In this document: positions 1 to 6,123 of the stretch, in pieces
Layout of the letters: each line of letters opens with the position of its first letter
Position numbering within the stretch: the stretch's first letter is position 1
Assembly (NCBI GenBank): GCA_900552885.1
Contig: USBM01000137.1
Span: forward strand, 1-6,123
Length of the DNA: 6,123 nt
Origin: an uncultured Clostridium sp.
GTDB lineage: Bacteria > Bacillota > Clostridia > Lachnospirales > Lachnospiraceae
Reading direction: 5' to 3'
Position numbers and translations under genes: made by a program
The notes under the pieces: model-generated
Database searches by the model: none
What the model was told of the DNA's origin: nothing
What the model saw: the letters and a program-made list of their open reading frames with translations, nothing else

Positions 1-169
1 TGTAAAGCTGACATTTAACTTCTTTGTTGGTGAGAAGCTGTTTGTCGAAGTCAATAAGCGTTACTATCCAACCGAGCGTTTTCAGGCAATCGTAGAACAT
101 TATTTTGAAGAATATCGTGGTCAGATCTATGAAGCATTGTCTTCGGAGTCTGGCATCAGTGTAGAATAA
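1..169 (+). CDS. 3' end of an unidentified gene; possible partner subunit of the SMC-like ATPase
   Basis: Reading from base 2 gives 55 open codons that end in TAA at 167-169, followed directly by an in-frame TAG, so this is the C-terminus of a protein that starts outside the window. The visible piece contains VGEKLFVEVNKRYY, then PTERFQAIVEHYFEEYRG, and ends in GISVE. The middle looks like a beta strand followed by an amphipathic helix. I do not recognise the family from this fragment. The gene lies 61 nt upstream of the SMC-like gene on the same strand with no visible terminator between, so co-transcription is likely. In Wadjet/MksBEF-type loci the gene just before the SMC-like one often encodes the small winged-helix JetB/MksE subunit, which makes that the leading guess. 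It rests on position only. The kleisin-like JetA or an unrelated gene remain possible. Confidence 0.6.
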   Translation, partial: VKLTFNFFVGEKLFVEVNKRYYPTERFQAIVEHYFEEYRGQIYEALSSESGISVE

Positions 170-216
170 TAGTTAATTAAGAGGATGAAGTGCAGCTATC
201 GTCTGTATTCATGCAC

Positions 217-225
217 AGGAAAGGA
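217..225 (+). promoter_or_regulatory. Ribosome binding site of the SMC-like gene
   Basis: AGGAAAGGA ends 5 nt before the ATG at 231. It is a slightly broken Shine-Dalgarno but correctly spaced. It supports 231 over the nearby ATGs at 185 and 211, which are in other frames. The rest of the 61-nt gap (170-230) shows no convincing promoter or terminator, which fits an operon with the upstream gene. Confidence 0.6.
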
Positions 226-230
226 AAACC

Positions 231-3200
231 ATGCCGAATATTAATCGAATTCGAGTCAACAATGTAAAATATAACTTTGGAACGCAAGGGTATGATGATT
301 TTTCCATGCGTATGTATGGAAAGAATACACTGTACGATCTTGCCAACGGTGGAGGTAAGAGTGTGCTCATGCTCTTATTGTTACAGAACCTGATCCCGAA
401 TTGTACCTTAGATGAGAAGCAGCCGATCGAGAAGCTGTTCCGTAACGGTGGAGGGAATACGACGATTCATTCTTTAGTAGAGTGGAAGTTGGATGATAAG
501 GATATCAAAGAGGGATTTCGTTATATGACAACCGGATTCTGTGCCAGAAAGGCAAAAGACAGCGATGCAGACCAGTTAGCAATCCCCGGAGCAGAGCAGA
601 GTACGTCGGAATATGCCGGGGCGAAGGACAGTGCATCGATCGAGTACTTCAATTACTGTATTTTCTACCGGGATTATAACGATAATGATATCGTGAATCT
701 TCCGTTGCAAAACAGCAAGGAACGGATTACTTATAGTGGACTTAAGAATTATCTGAAAGATCTGGCAAGACGGAACCTGAATCTTAAGGTGCATATTTTT
801 GAACGCAAAGGGGAGTACCAGCGTTTTATCAGCCAGTATGGATTGTTTGAAAGCCAGTGGGAGATTATCCGGGGTATTAACAAGACAGAGGGACATGTGC
901 GTACTTATTTTGAGACGCATTATAAGACGACTCGTAAAGTAATAGAGGATCTGCTGATCGAGGAGATCATTGAGAAGGCTTTTTTGGTTAAGACAGAGCA
1001 AAATGATGTCAATGAGGATATGGCAAAGACACTGCTTGACATTAAGGACAAGTTAGTAGAACTTTCCCGTAAGAAGAGTGAGATCGCCAATTATGACAAA
1101 GAGACAGAGTTGATGCATCTGTTAGAAGGCCGTGTATCATCTTTTCTTTCTTTATATGAAGCGAAAGATAAAGTGGCAGGAACGCTTGCGGATATCTATG
1201 TGACAGGGGAACATTTATTAGAACAGGGCGAGTCGGAGATTGCTGCAAGAGAAGAAAAGAAAGCGGCATATGATAAGCGGCAGTTATTTGAGAGAAAGCG
1301 GATTGAAGGATTGAAGATCATCCGGGATCAGTATGACTTGATGAAGGTGCAGGAGAATGGAGAGACTCTTTTGCGTTATGTGGAACAGGCAGAGCAGGAG
1401 TTGTCGGCAGCCAAGCAGGAGTTGGATCTCAAAGAAAGTATGAATGACTATCTGCGGTATCTGCAGGATAAGGCACAGATGGATGAGAATCAGGCGATGA
1501 TCGATGCCTCGATGGATTCGAATACGGATCAGCTTGCGAAACTTCATCAGTATGCTTATACAAAGAAGCAGTTAGATGACCGGAAACTTGCAGATATCCG
1601 GAAACAGTTAGAACAGCGTAAGAAAGAGTTTGCAACATTGCAGGAGGAGGTAACCCGTCTTACGCATGTAGCGGAGGAAGGAAATGTTGCCTTGGCGGTT
1701 GCAAGAAGTCACAAGGAGCATTTTGAACAGGAATATCACAAGTATATGGAAGAGATTGCAGCGGTGCGAAAAGATATCTCAATTTTAGTGCTGAGCGATC
1801 TTGCAGACATGGAACGTACCTTGCGGGAAGAAGAGAAGGAACTTGATGAGAAGAAGGCTGCGTTAGATGCCGGTTATATGGAAGACCTTGCGGAAATCAA
1901 TGCATTGGAAAAGCAGCAATATATGGAACAGGAAGCATTAGAGCATGCACGGGCGCAGTTAACGACAGCAGAAGAGAACCACAAAGAATATGTAGAGAAT
2001 CAGGAACGTCTTAAGAAGATGACACAGGTATATGGGGTCAAAGGCATGGGTGATCTGTATGAGACGATCAAGGAACGCGCATTTCAGCAGAAAGTGGCAG
2101 TGGCTGAGCTTGGAAAGAAGATTGCAGCCGGCAACCGGCATTTAGAGCAGGTGCAGGAAGGACGTATTTTAGAAGAGACAGAAGCGGTTGCAAAGGTAAA
2201 GGATTATCTTGAAAGCCGTCACGGGGACTTTGCACTCTCCGGTGTGGACTATCTGTCTGCATTGCCAAAGGCAAACCGCGAAGAATTATTGCAATGCTTC
2301 CCGATGCTTCCATATGGTGTTGTAACAAAACAGTTTAGAGATGTAGAAGAGGATGAACGGATTGACACGTTAGAACTTGGTAATCAGGCAGTTATGATCT
2401 ATGACCGGAAGATGCTGGAGACACCGCATTTGCCGGCAAAGATGGATGGTGTGAAACTGCTTGCCAAGAATCCGCAGACTTTTGTGGAAGAAGATGCACT
2501 TTCGATGGAAGCAACCCGTCTGCAGAAGCAGTTGGCAGAGCTTAAGGAAGAGATGGAACGTGCCCGGGAATTAGATGCAACGTATGAGGAGGATCTGGAT
2601 TATACGGCAAAGCTTACCGATGCCGCATTCTTAAATGCTGAGCGGGATGTACAAAAACTGCGGGAACAGATATTAGAGCATGAGCGCACTTTAGAGACAC
2701 TTAAAAAGAACAAAGAACAGGTTCAAGCGCATTGTGAACAGCAAAAAGCAGAGGCTGCAGCATGCGGGGAGACGCTTCACACCAATCAAAAAGAACAACT
2801 GAAACTCGCGGGAATCCGTGCGAAGAGTGATCTGGCAGAAGAGACAAAGACACAGTTGGATTTTTATGAGGCAGAGGTGAAGCGTTTATCGAATGACACT
2901 ACGGATGCAGACAGCAGGCTGGAAAATGCTAAGTTCAAAGTATCAGAGTTAGAGGGACAGATCCGTCATATGGAGTCACAGATTGCGGAGGTGACAAGTG
3001 ACTGGGAGACGCTCTATAAGGATTATTATACAGAGGATGATTTAACTGCAGTTAATATTTCGGAAGAACAATTGAAGGCAGAATTTCTGGCTGCAAAGGC
3101 AGTGGTAGAGCAGGCAACGATCGTGTTAGAAGATAAGAAGAAGCTGATTGCAGCACTTCGCGAGAGCATGGAACGGGGACTCAAGCTGATCCGCAGACGT

Positions 3201-4706
3201 GGCATTACGGTGGAGCAATTAGAAGCGTTAGCACAGAGCGGGGAACTTCATCCGGTAGAGGAAGATCTGCTTAACCGTATGAGCGCACAGTTATCACAGA
3301 TATCGGTGCGTTGTGATCAGCTACGTGCGGATTATAAGAAGAAAGAACAGGAAAGCTCCCGTTTGGAAGGACGAATCGAGCAGGCGACGCAGGCATTGAA
3401 GGATCGTTTTGGAGAAGGTGCATTGTCGGATCTTGATTTCTTGTCGGGTGAGGGTACACCGTCCGTTACAAGAGAAGATGCGGTACAGGCAATTGCAGAA
3501 GGGGACCGGCTGCTTGCCTCATTACAGGAAGAGATTCGTGCATTTGATAAGGAATATAAGCAGTATGTGAAGAATCACAGTGTGATTATTGACCTTTACA
3601 AAGATGTGAAGCGTATTGTGGAAAGTGAAGAGTTAGAAGTGACAGGAGCGAACCTTTTGTCAGAGGATCAGAACCGGATCCGTGAGATCTTTGAGGAGAG
3701 TCTGCTTTCCTACGATAAGAGCAACAAAGCGCTTGCCCGTGCCAGACAGGAATTGCTTAACTATAAGACACAGACAGCGAATACGTTCTATACAATGGGT
3801 GCATATGAGCTGTCGGATTCCGTGAAAGAAGATATTGCGATACCGGAGACTTATGAGGATGCAAAGACACTGCTTACCAACATCCGGGAGATGATCTCCT
3901 ATATTGCATTAGAGAAGGAACGGGTTGAGCAGGGAATCGAGGACATGGAGGCGATCAAGAATAATTTTGAGAATCAGTGTATTGAACGCTGCAGGGATGT
4001 CCGGACAGAACTTGACAAGCTGCCAAAGTTATCCCGTATTCAATTAGATGGCGAGATGATCCAGATGGTGAACCTGACCATTCCGTACGTGAAGGATGAA
4101 TTTATCAAGCAGCGTATGTCTGATTATATTGATGAGGTAGTAAATGGTGCCGATCAGTTCAAGGATAACAATGACCGGATCAAATATATGAAGAACCGGC
4201 TATTGTTAAAGAAACTGTTTAGTGTTATGGTAACAGATATGAATGCAATCCGGCTGAAGCTTTATAAGAGGGAGCGTATGAAAGAACAGAGCCGTTATCT
4301 GCGATATGAGGAAGCGGTCGGAAGTACCGGGCAATCACAGGGTATCTATATTCAGTTCTTGGTATCGATCATTAATTATATCTCCGGCATGTATGCACCG
4401 GAAGTGGAAGCGAATGAACTGAAGAAGGTCATCTTTATTGATAACCCATTTGGTGCGGCGAAGGATATCTATATCTGGGAACCGATCTTTGCCCTGCTTA
4501 AGACAAATAACGTACAGTTGATCGTTCCGGCACGTGGAGCCACACCGGCGATCACGAACCGGTTTGATGTCAATTACATCTTAGGTCAGCAGCTTGTGAA
4601 TGGCAGACAGCAGACGGTTGTGGTAGATTACCGCAGTCAGGTTGCACAGGATGAGGTAGAGTACCAGAACTTGGAGTATAGCCAGGGAACATTTGATTTC
4701 ATATAA
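231..4706 (+). CDS. jetC: SMC-like ATPase, probable JetC subunit of a Wadjet-type (MksB/MukB-like) system
   Basis: This is a 1491-residue SMC-type protein. The N-terminal half-head (about 1-250) carries the P-loop LANGGGKS at 37-44, with Lys43 and Ser44. Glutamate/lysine-rich coiled coil runs over about 262-660. A compact non-coiled hinge-like domain (about 664-760, with FPMLPYG at 690-696) follows. A second coiled arm spans about 762-1262 with breaks near 1059-1082 and 1187-1210. The C-terminal half-head (about 1265-1491) has the signature-like STGQSQG at 1365-1371, comparable to the STGEAIG of MukB, and the Walker B strand VIFIDNPFG at 1400-1408. Family knowledge: JetC proteins form MukBEF-like complexes with JetA (kleisin) and JetB (winged helix), extrude DNA loops, and with the JetD nuclease cleave small circular plasmids. 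Oddities: the first P-loop Gly is Leu37, the usual catalytic Glu after Asp1404 is Asn1405, and no switch His is seen after the next strand (1429-1445). No jetD follows. An SMC-like ATPase is near certain. JetC of a divergent Wadjet (type III-like, subtype unresolved) is probable. A housekeeping MksB-like or other RecN/SbcC-related ATPase is the alternative. Confidence 0.8.
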   Translation: MPNINRIRVNNVKYNFGTQGYDDFSMRMYGKNTLYDLANGGGKSVLMLLLLQNLIPNCTLDEKQPIEKLFRNGGGNTTIHSLVEWKLDDKDIKEGFRYMTTGFCARKAKDSDADQLAIPGAEQSTSEYAGAKDSASIEYFNYCIFYRDYNDNDIVNLPLQNSKERITYSGLKNYLKDLARRNLNLKVHIFERKGEYQRFISQYGLFESQWEIIRGINKTEGHVRTYFETHYKTTRKVIEDLLIEEIIEKAFLVKTEQNDVNEDMAKTLLDIKDKLVELSRKKSEIANYDKETELMHLLEGRVSSFLSLYEAKDKVAGTLADIYVTGEHLLEQGESEIAAREEKKAAYDKRQLFERKRIEGLKIIRDQYDLMKVQENGETLLRYVEQAEQELSAAKQELDLKESMNDYLRYLQDKAQMDENQAMIDASMDSNTDQLAKLHQYAYTKKQLDDRKLADIRKQLEQRKKEFATLQEEVTRLTHVAEEGNVALAVARSHKEHFEQEYHKYMEEIAAVRKDISILVLSDLADMERTLREEEKELDEKKAALDAGYMEDLAEINALEKQQYMEQEALEHARAQLTTAEENHKEYVENQERLKKMTQVYGVKGMGDLYETIKERAFQQKVAVAELGKKIAAGNRHLEQVQEGRILEETEAVAKVKDYLESRHGDFALSGVDYLSALPKANREELLQCFPMLPYGVVTKQFRDVEEDERIDTLELGNQAVMIYDRKMLETPHLPAKMDGVKLLAKNPQTFVEEDALSMEATRLQKQLAELKEEMERARELDATYEEDLDYTAKLTDAAFLNAERDVQKLREQILEHERTLETLKKNKEQVQAHCEQQKAEAAACGETLHTNQKEQLKLAGIRAKSDLAEETKTQLDFYEAEVKRLSNDTTDADSRLENAKFKVSELEGQIRHMESQIAEVTSDWETLYKDYYTEDDLTAVNISEEQLKAEFLAAKAVVEQATIVLEDKKKLIAALRESMERGLKLIRRRGITVEQLEALAQSGELHPVEEDLLNRMSAQLSQISVRCDQLRADYKKKEQESSRLEGRIEQATQALKDRFGEGALSDLDFLSGEGTPSVTREDAVQAIAEGDRLLASLQEEIRAFDKEYKQYVKNHSVIIDLYKDVKRIVESEELEVTGANLLSEDQNRIREIFEESLLSYDKSNKALARARQELLNYKTQTANTFYTMGAYELSDSVKEDIAIPETYEDAKTLLTNIREMISYIALEKERVEQGIEDMEAIKNNFENQCIERCRDVRTELDKLPKLSRIQLDGEMIQMVNLTIPYVKDEFIKQRMSDYIDEVVNGADQFKDNNDRIKYMKNRLLLKKLFSVMVTDMNAIRLKLYKRERMKEQSRYLRYEEAVGSTGQSQGIYIQFLVSIINYISGMYAPEVEANELKKVIFIDNPFGAAKDIYIWEPIFALLKTNNVQLIVPARGATPAITNRFDVNYILGQQLVNGRQQTVVVDYRSQVAQDEVEYQNLEYSQGTFDFI

Positions 4707-4717
4707 GCGGATGGCTA

Positions 4718-4764
4718 TCAGATCTTGCGTGTAACGCGTTGTTAAAATAGTGAGCAAGATGTGA
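4718..4764 (+). repeat. Imperfect inverted repeat downstream of the SMC-like gene
   Basis: TCAGATCTTGC (4718-4728) pairs with GCAAGATGTGA (4754-4764) in 10 of 11 positions, with a single G-G mismatch at 4721/4761 and a 25-nt loop. The loop itself holds a small TAAC/GTTA stem (4732-4735 with 4741-4744). It starts 12 nt after the stop codon of the SMC-like gene and could form an RNA hairpin marking or stabilising the transcript 3' end. There is no U-run directly after the stem (only TTTT at 4769-4772), so it is not a standard intrinsic terminator. A protein-binding site is also possible. Confidence 0.35.
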
Positions 4765-4811
4765 AACATTTTGCGAGCTTTAACAGGATGAGTTTCATCT
4801 ATATATAAGGT

Positions 4812-4817
4812 AGGAGG
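4812..4817 (+). promoter_or_regulatory. Ribosome binding site that decides the epimerase start
   Basis: A perfect AGGAGG ends 9 nt before the ATG at 4827 but only 3 nt before the in-frame GTG at 4821. The spacing favours the ATG, so the protein most likely begins MQVVLEND rather than two residues earlier. An ATG at 4819 is in a different frame and stops after five codons. Confidence 0.8.
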
Positions 4818-4826
4818 AATGTGTGT

Positions 4827-5702
4827 ATGCAGGTAGTATTGGAAAATGATCAATTGAGGGTGGCAATCAACTATTTTGGCGCAGAACTTGCTAGTATGGT
4901 GAAGAAGGAAACCGGGGAAGAATATATCTGGAATGCGGATGAGAAGTTCTGGAAACGCAGTGCTCCGGTATTGTTTCCTTTTGTCGGAAGCCTGAAGAAT
5001 AAGGAATATAAGTACGATGGAAAGGTGTATCCGATGGGACAACACGGATTTGCCAGAGATATGGAATTTGCGCTTGTATTTCAGACGGAGAATGAGGTAT
5101 GGTTTTCGCTGACAGCAGATGAACAGACCTATGAGAAGTATCCGTTTACCTTTACCTTAGAGATCGGTTACAAGTTAGTAGGCAATGAACTGCAGGTTAT
5201 CTGGAATGTGAGCAATGAAGACGATAAGAAGATGTATTTTTCAATCGGCGGGCATCCGGCATTTATGTGTCCACTCGGTGGCAGGGGCAAGCAGACCGAT
5301 TACTATATTGCTTTTGACAGTGACAAAGATCTGACATATTCGAAAATAAACGAAAATGGACTTGTCTATAAGAAGGATAATGTGCTGGCAACCAATGGTG
5401 GCATGATGAAGATTGATGCACATTTATTTGATGAGGATGCATTAGTGATCGAGGGAGATCAGGTGCATGAAATTAGTCTGTGTGATCCGGAACAGAAACC
5501 ATATGTGACCGTGATATGTGATCAACCATTATTTGGATTATGGTCCCCGGCAAAGAAGAATGCACCGTTTGTGTGTATTGAACCATGGTCCGGAAGATGT
5601 GATGCAGAGGAATTCGAGGGTACGCTTGAAGAAAGAGAATACGGACATGAATTGGATGTAAATGAGAGCTTTGTGATGGCGTATACGATTGTTGTGGCAT
5701 AA
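4827..5702 (+). CDS. Aldose 1-epimerase family protein (LacX-like)
   Basis: The protein has 291 residues from the ATG at 4827, close to the usual length of LacX-type members of the galactose mutarotase superfamily. Family markers are present in order: PVLFPFVGSL (47-56), GQHGFARD (71-78, with His73), SIGGHPAF (139-146, with His143) and CIEPWSGRCD (250-259, with Glu252). By comparison with characterised galactose mutarotases, His73 and His143 match the substrate-binding/acid histidines and Glu252 the general base. These are motif-level matches rather than an alignment. The expected reaction is interconversion of alpha and beta anomers of a free sugar or sugar phosphate in the cytoplasm; the exact sugar cannot be read from the sequence. 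No signal peptide or membrane segment is seen. It is separated from the SMC-like gene by 120 nt and has no functional link to it. No sugar operon is visible here, so it looks like a stand-alone housekeeping gene. GC content (about 42 % in sampled lines) matches the SMC-like gene. Confidence 0.92.
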   Translation: MQVVLENDQLRVAINYFGAELASMVKKETGEEYIWNADEKFWKRSAPVLFPFVGSLKNKEYKYDGKVYPMGQHGFARDMEFALVFQTENEVWFSLTADEQTYEKYPFTFTLEIGYKLVGNELQVIWNVSNEDDKKMYFSIGGHPAFMCPLGGRGKQTDYYIAFDSDKDLTYSKINENGLVYKKDNVLATNGGMMKIDAHLFDEDALVIEGDQVHEISLCDPEQKPYVTVICDQPLFGLWSPAKKNAPFVCIEPWSGRCDAEEFEGTLEEREYGHELDVNESFVMAYTIVVA

Positions 5703-5730
5703 TATACAGAAGATGGCGGCTAGAATGAAA

Positions 5731-5737
5731 AGGAGGG
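5731..5737 (+). promoter_or_regulatory. Ribosome binding site of the HicB-like gene
   Basis: AGGAGGG ends 7 nt before the ATG at 5745, which is ideal spacing. The ATGs at 5738 and 5741 are out of frame with the open reading frame and too close to the site. The 42-nt gap from the epimerase stop shows no promoter or terminator, so read-through from the epimerase gene is likely. Confidence 0.75.
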
Positions 5738-5744
5738 ATGATGT

Positions 5745-6086
5745 ATGACTTCAATGATGGAATATAAGGGTTATCACGCATTTATTGAATATGATGCGGA
5801 GGATAATATTTTTGTTGGAGAGGTGTTTGGAGTTGCAGATTCATTGAATTTTCATGGAACAAATGTTGAAGAATTAAGACAAATGTTTGAACAGAGTATT
5901 GATAATTATCTTGATTTATGTGCAAAGATTGGTAAGAATCCGGAAAAGGAATTTAAGGGGACATTTAATGTTCGGATACCACCGGAAATGCACAAGAAAG
6001 TATCATTAGAGGCAGCAAAACAGAACATAACACTGAATGAATATATTGTAAGGGCGATTGATGAATTTATTAAAATGACCGGCTGA
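5745..6086 (+). CDS. hicB: HicB-family antitoxin-like protein (HicB fold plus ribbon-helix-helix)
   Basis: This 113-residue protein has two parts. Residues about 6-62 match the HicB partial RNase-H-like fold: GYHAFIEYDAEDNIFVGEV, then the typical FHGTNVEELRQMFEQS and a closing helix DNYLDLCAKIG. Residues about 73-110 form an Arc/MetJ-type ribbon-helix-helix domain, with strand TFNVRIPPEMHKK, a first helix and then ITLNEYIVRAIDEFI. HicB proteins neutralise HicA, a small double-stranded-RNA-binding mRNA interferase, and repress their own operon through the DNA-binding domain. The 42-nt gap upstream and the 37 nt downstream hold no hicA, so this copy is either an orphan regulator, as is common for this long HicB subgroup, or its toxin gene begins just past the right edge. 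Its DNA is about 34 % GC against about 42 % for its neighbours, suggesting separate acquisition. Family assignment is firm; an antitoxin role is not shown. Confidence 0.88.
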   Translation: MTSMMEYKGYHAFIEYDAEDNIFVGEVFGVADSLNFHGTNVEELRQMFEQSIDNYLDLCAKIGKNPEKEFKGTFNVRIPPEMHKKVSLEAAKQNITLNEYIVRAIDEFIKMTG

Positions 6087-6090
6087 TGAG

Positions 6091-6115
6091 TGGACATCAT
6101 TAATACATGTATAAT
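6091..6115 (+). promoter_or_regulatory. Possible promoter/operator after the HicB-like gene
   Basis: A perfect TATAAT -10 box lies at 6110-6115 and overlaps the 10-bp palindrome ATACATGTAT (6103-6112). A TGGACA at 6091-6096 matches the -35 consensus at five of six positions, but the spacing is only 13 nt, well under the usual 16-18. It is therefore either a weak or activator-dependent promoter or a chance match. A palindrome across a -10 box is the type of site a ribbon-helix-helix repressor such as the neighbouring HicB-like protein could bind. That link is inference. Confidence 0.3.
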
Positions 6116-6123
6116 AAGAGCCG

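Noticed and set aside
185..244. A 19-codon open frame (ATG at 185) overlapping the start of the SMC-like gene, as a possible leader peptide
   Set aside because: The purine run before it abuts the ATG with no spacing, so it is not a usable ribosome binding site, and the peptide shows no attenuation-type codon pattern.
576..2328. Open frames of 60-141 codons on the minus strand across the SMC-like gene
   Set aside because: They lie entirely antisense to a long, well-supported coding region, encode low-complexity Leu/His/Ser-rich products typical of reversed purine-rich sequence, and lack recognisable domains.
4787..4799. Short hairpin GATGA-GTT-TCATC before the epimerase as a terminator or riboswitch
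   Set aside because: Only five base pairs with a three-base loop, no GC-rich stem and no U-tract; the 120-nt spacer is also too small and unstructured for a known riboswitch class I could identify.
4779..4807. TTTAAC and TATATA with a 17-nt spacer as a promoter for the epimerase gene
   Set aside because: The -35 matches only three of six positions and transcription would begin around 4814, inside the Shine-Dalgarno sequence, which would destroy translation initiation.
4581..5045. A 154-codon minus-strand open frame spanning the 3' end of the SMC-like gene, the spacer and the epimerase start
   Set aside because: It overlaps two well-supported + strand genes, its product matches no family I know, and no good ribosome binding site is evident for it.
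1..6123. CRISPR array, tRNA/rRNA genes, insertion sequences or attachment-site repeats
   Set aside because: No regularly spaced direct repeats, no tRNA-like cloverleaf or rRNA sequence, no transposase or integrase, and no flanking direct repeats were seen.

Overview
The window looks like chromosomal DNA from a low-to-moderate-GC Firmicute, most likely a Clostridia/Lachnospiraceae-type gut anaerobe. The basis is strong AGGAGG-type ribosome binding sites, about 42 % GC in sampled stretches of the two larger genes, purine-rich coding strands and the style of the proteins. The genus cannot be fixed from sequence alone. All recognised genes are on the + strand.

Left part (1-4706): the window opens inside the 3' end of an unidentified gene, of which 55 codons are visible. 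After a 61-nt gap comes a 1491-residue SMC-like ATPase. It has an N-terminal ATP-binding half-head with an NGGGKS P-loop, two long coiled-coil arms around a small central hinge-like domain, and a C-terminal half-head with an STGQSQG signature and an IFIDNPFG Walker B. This is the architecture of MukB/MksB/JetC-type SMC proteins. The best reading is the JetC motor of a Wadjet-like (JetABCD) plasmid-defence system, with the upstream fragment as a candidate partner subunit, for example the JetB/MksE-like one. No JetD nuclease follows within the window, so the rest of the locus, if it exists, must lie upstream or elsewhere.

Middle (4707-5702): a 120-nt spacer carries an imperfect inverted repeat but no textbook terminator. 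It is followed by a LacX-like aldose 1-epimerase family protein. Its best start is the ATG at 4827, because the Shine-Dalgarno sequence is too close to the GTG at 4821.

Right part (5703-6123): a HicB-family antitoxin-like protein (partial RNase-H-like domain plus a ribbon-helix-helix DNA-binding domain) in distinctly AT-richer DNA (about 34 % GC). No HicA toxin gene is visible beside it in the window. The last bases hold a perfect TATAAT overlapping a 10-bp palindrome, a possible promoter/operator for the next gene.

The three complete genes do not form an obvious single pathway: a genome-defence/DNA-loop-extruding ATPase, a sugar-metabolism housekeeping enzyme and an antitoxin-like regulator. 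This looks like the right-hand edge of a defence locus against ordinary chromosomal genes. The most noteworthy points are the non-canonical nucleotide-binding motifs of the SMC-like protein, the lack of an adjacent nuclease, and the apparently orphan HicB.
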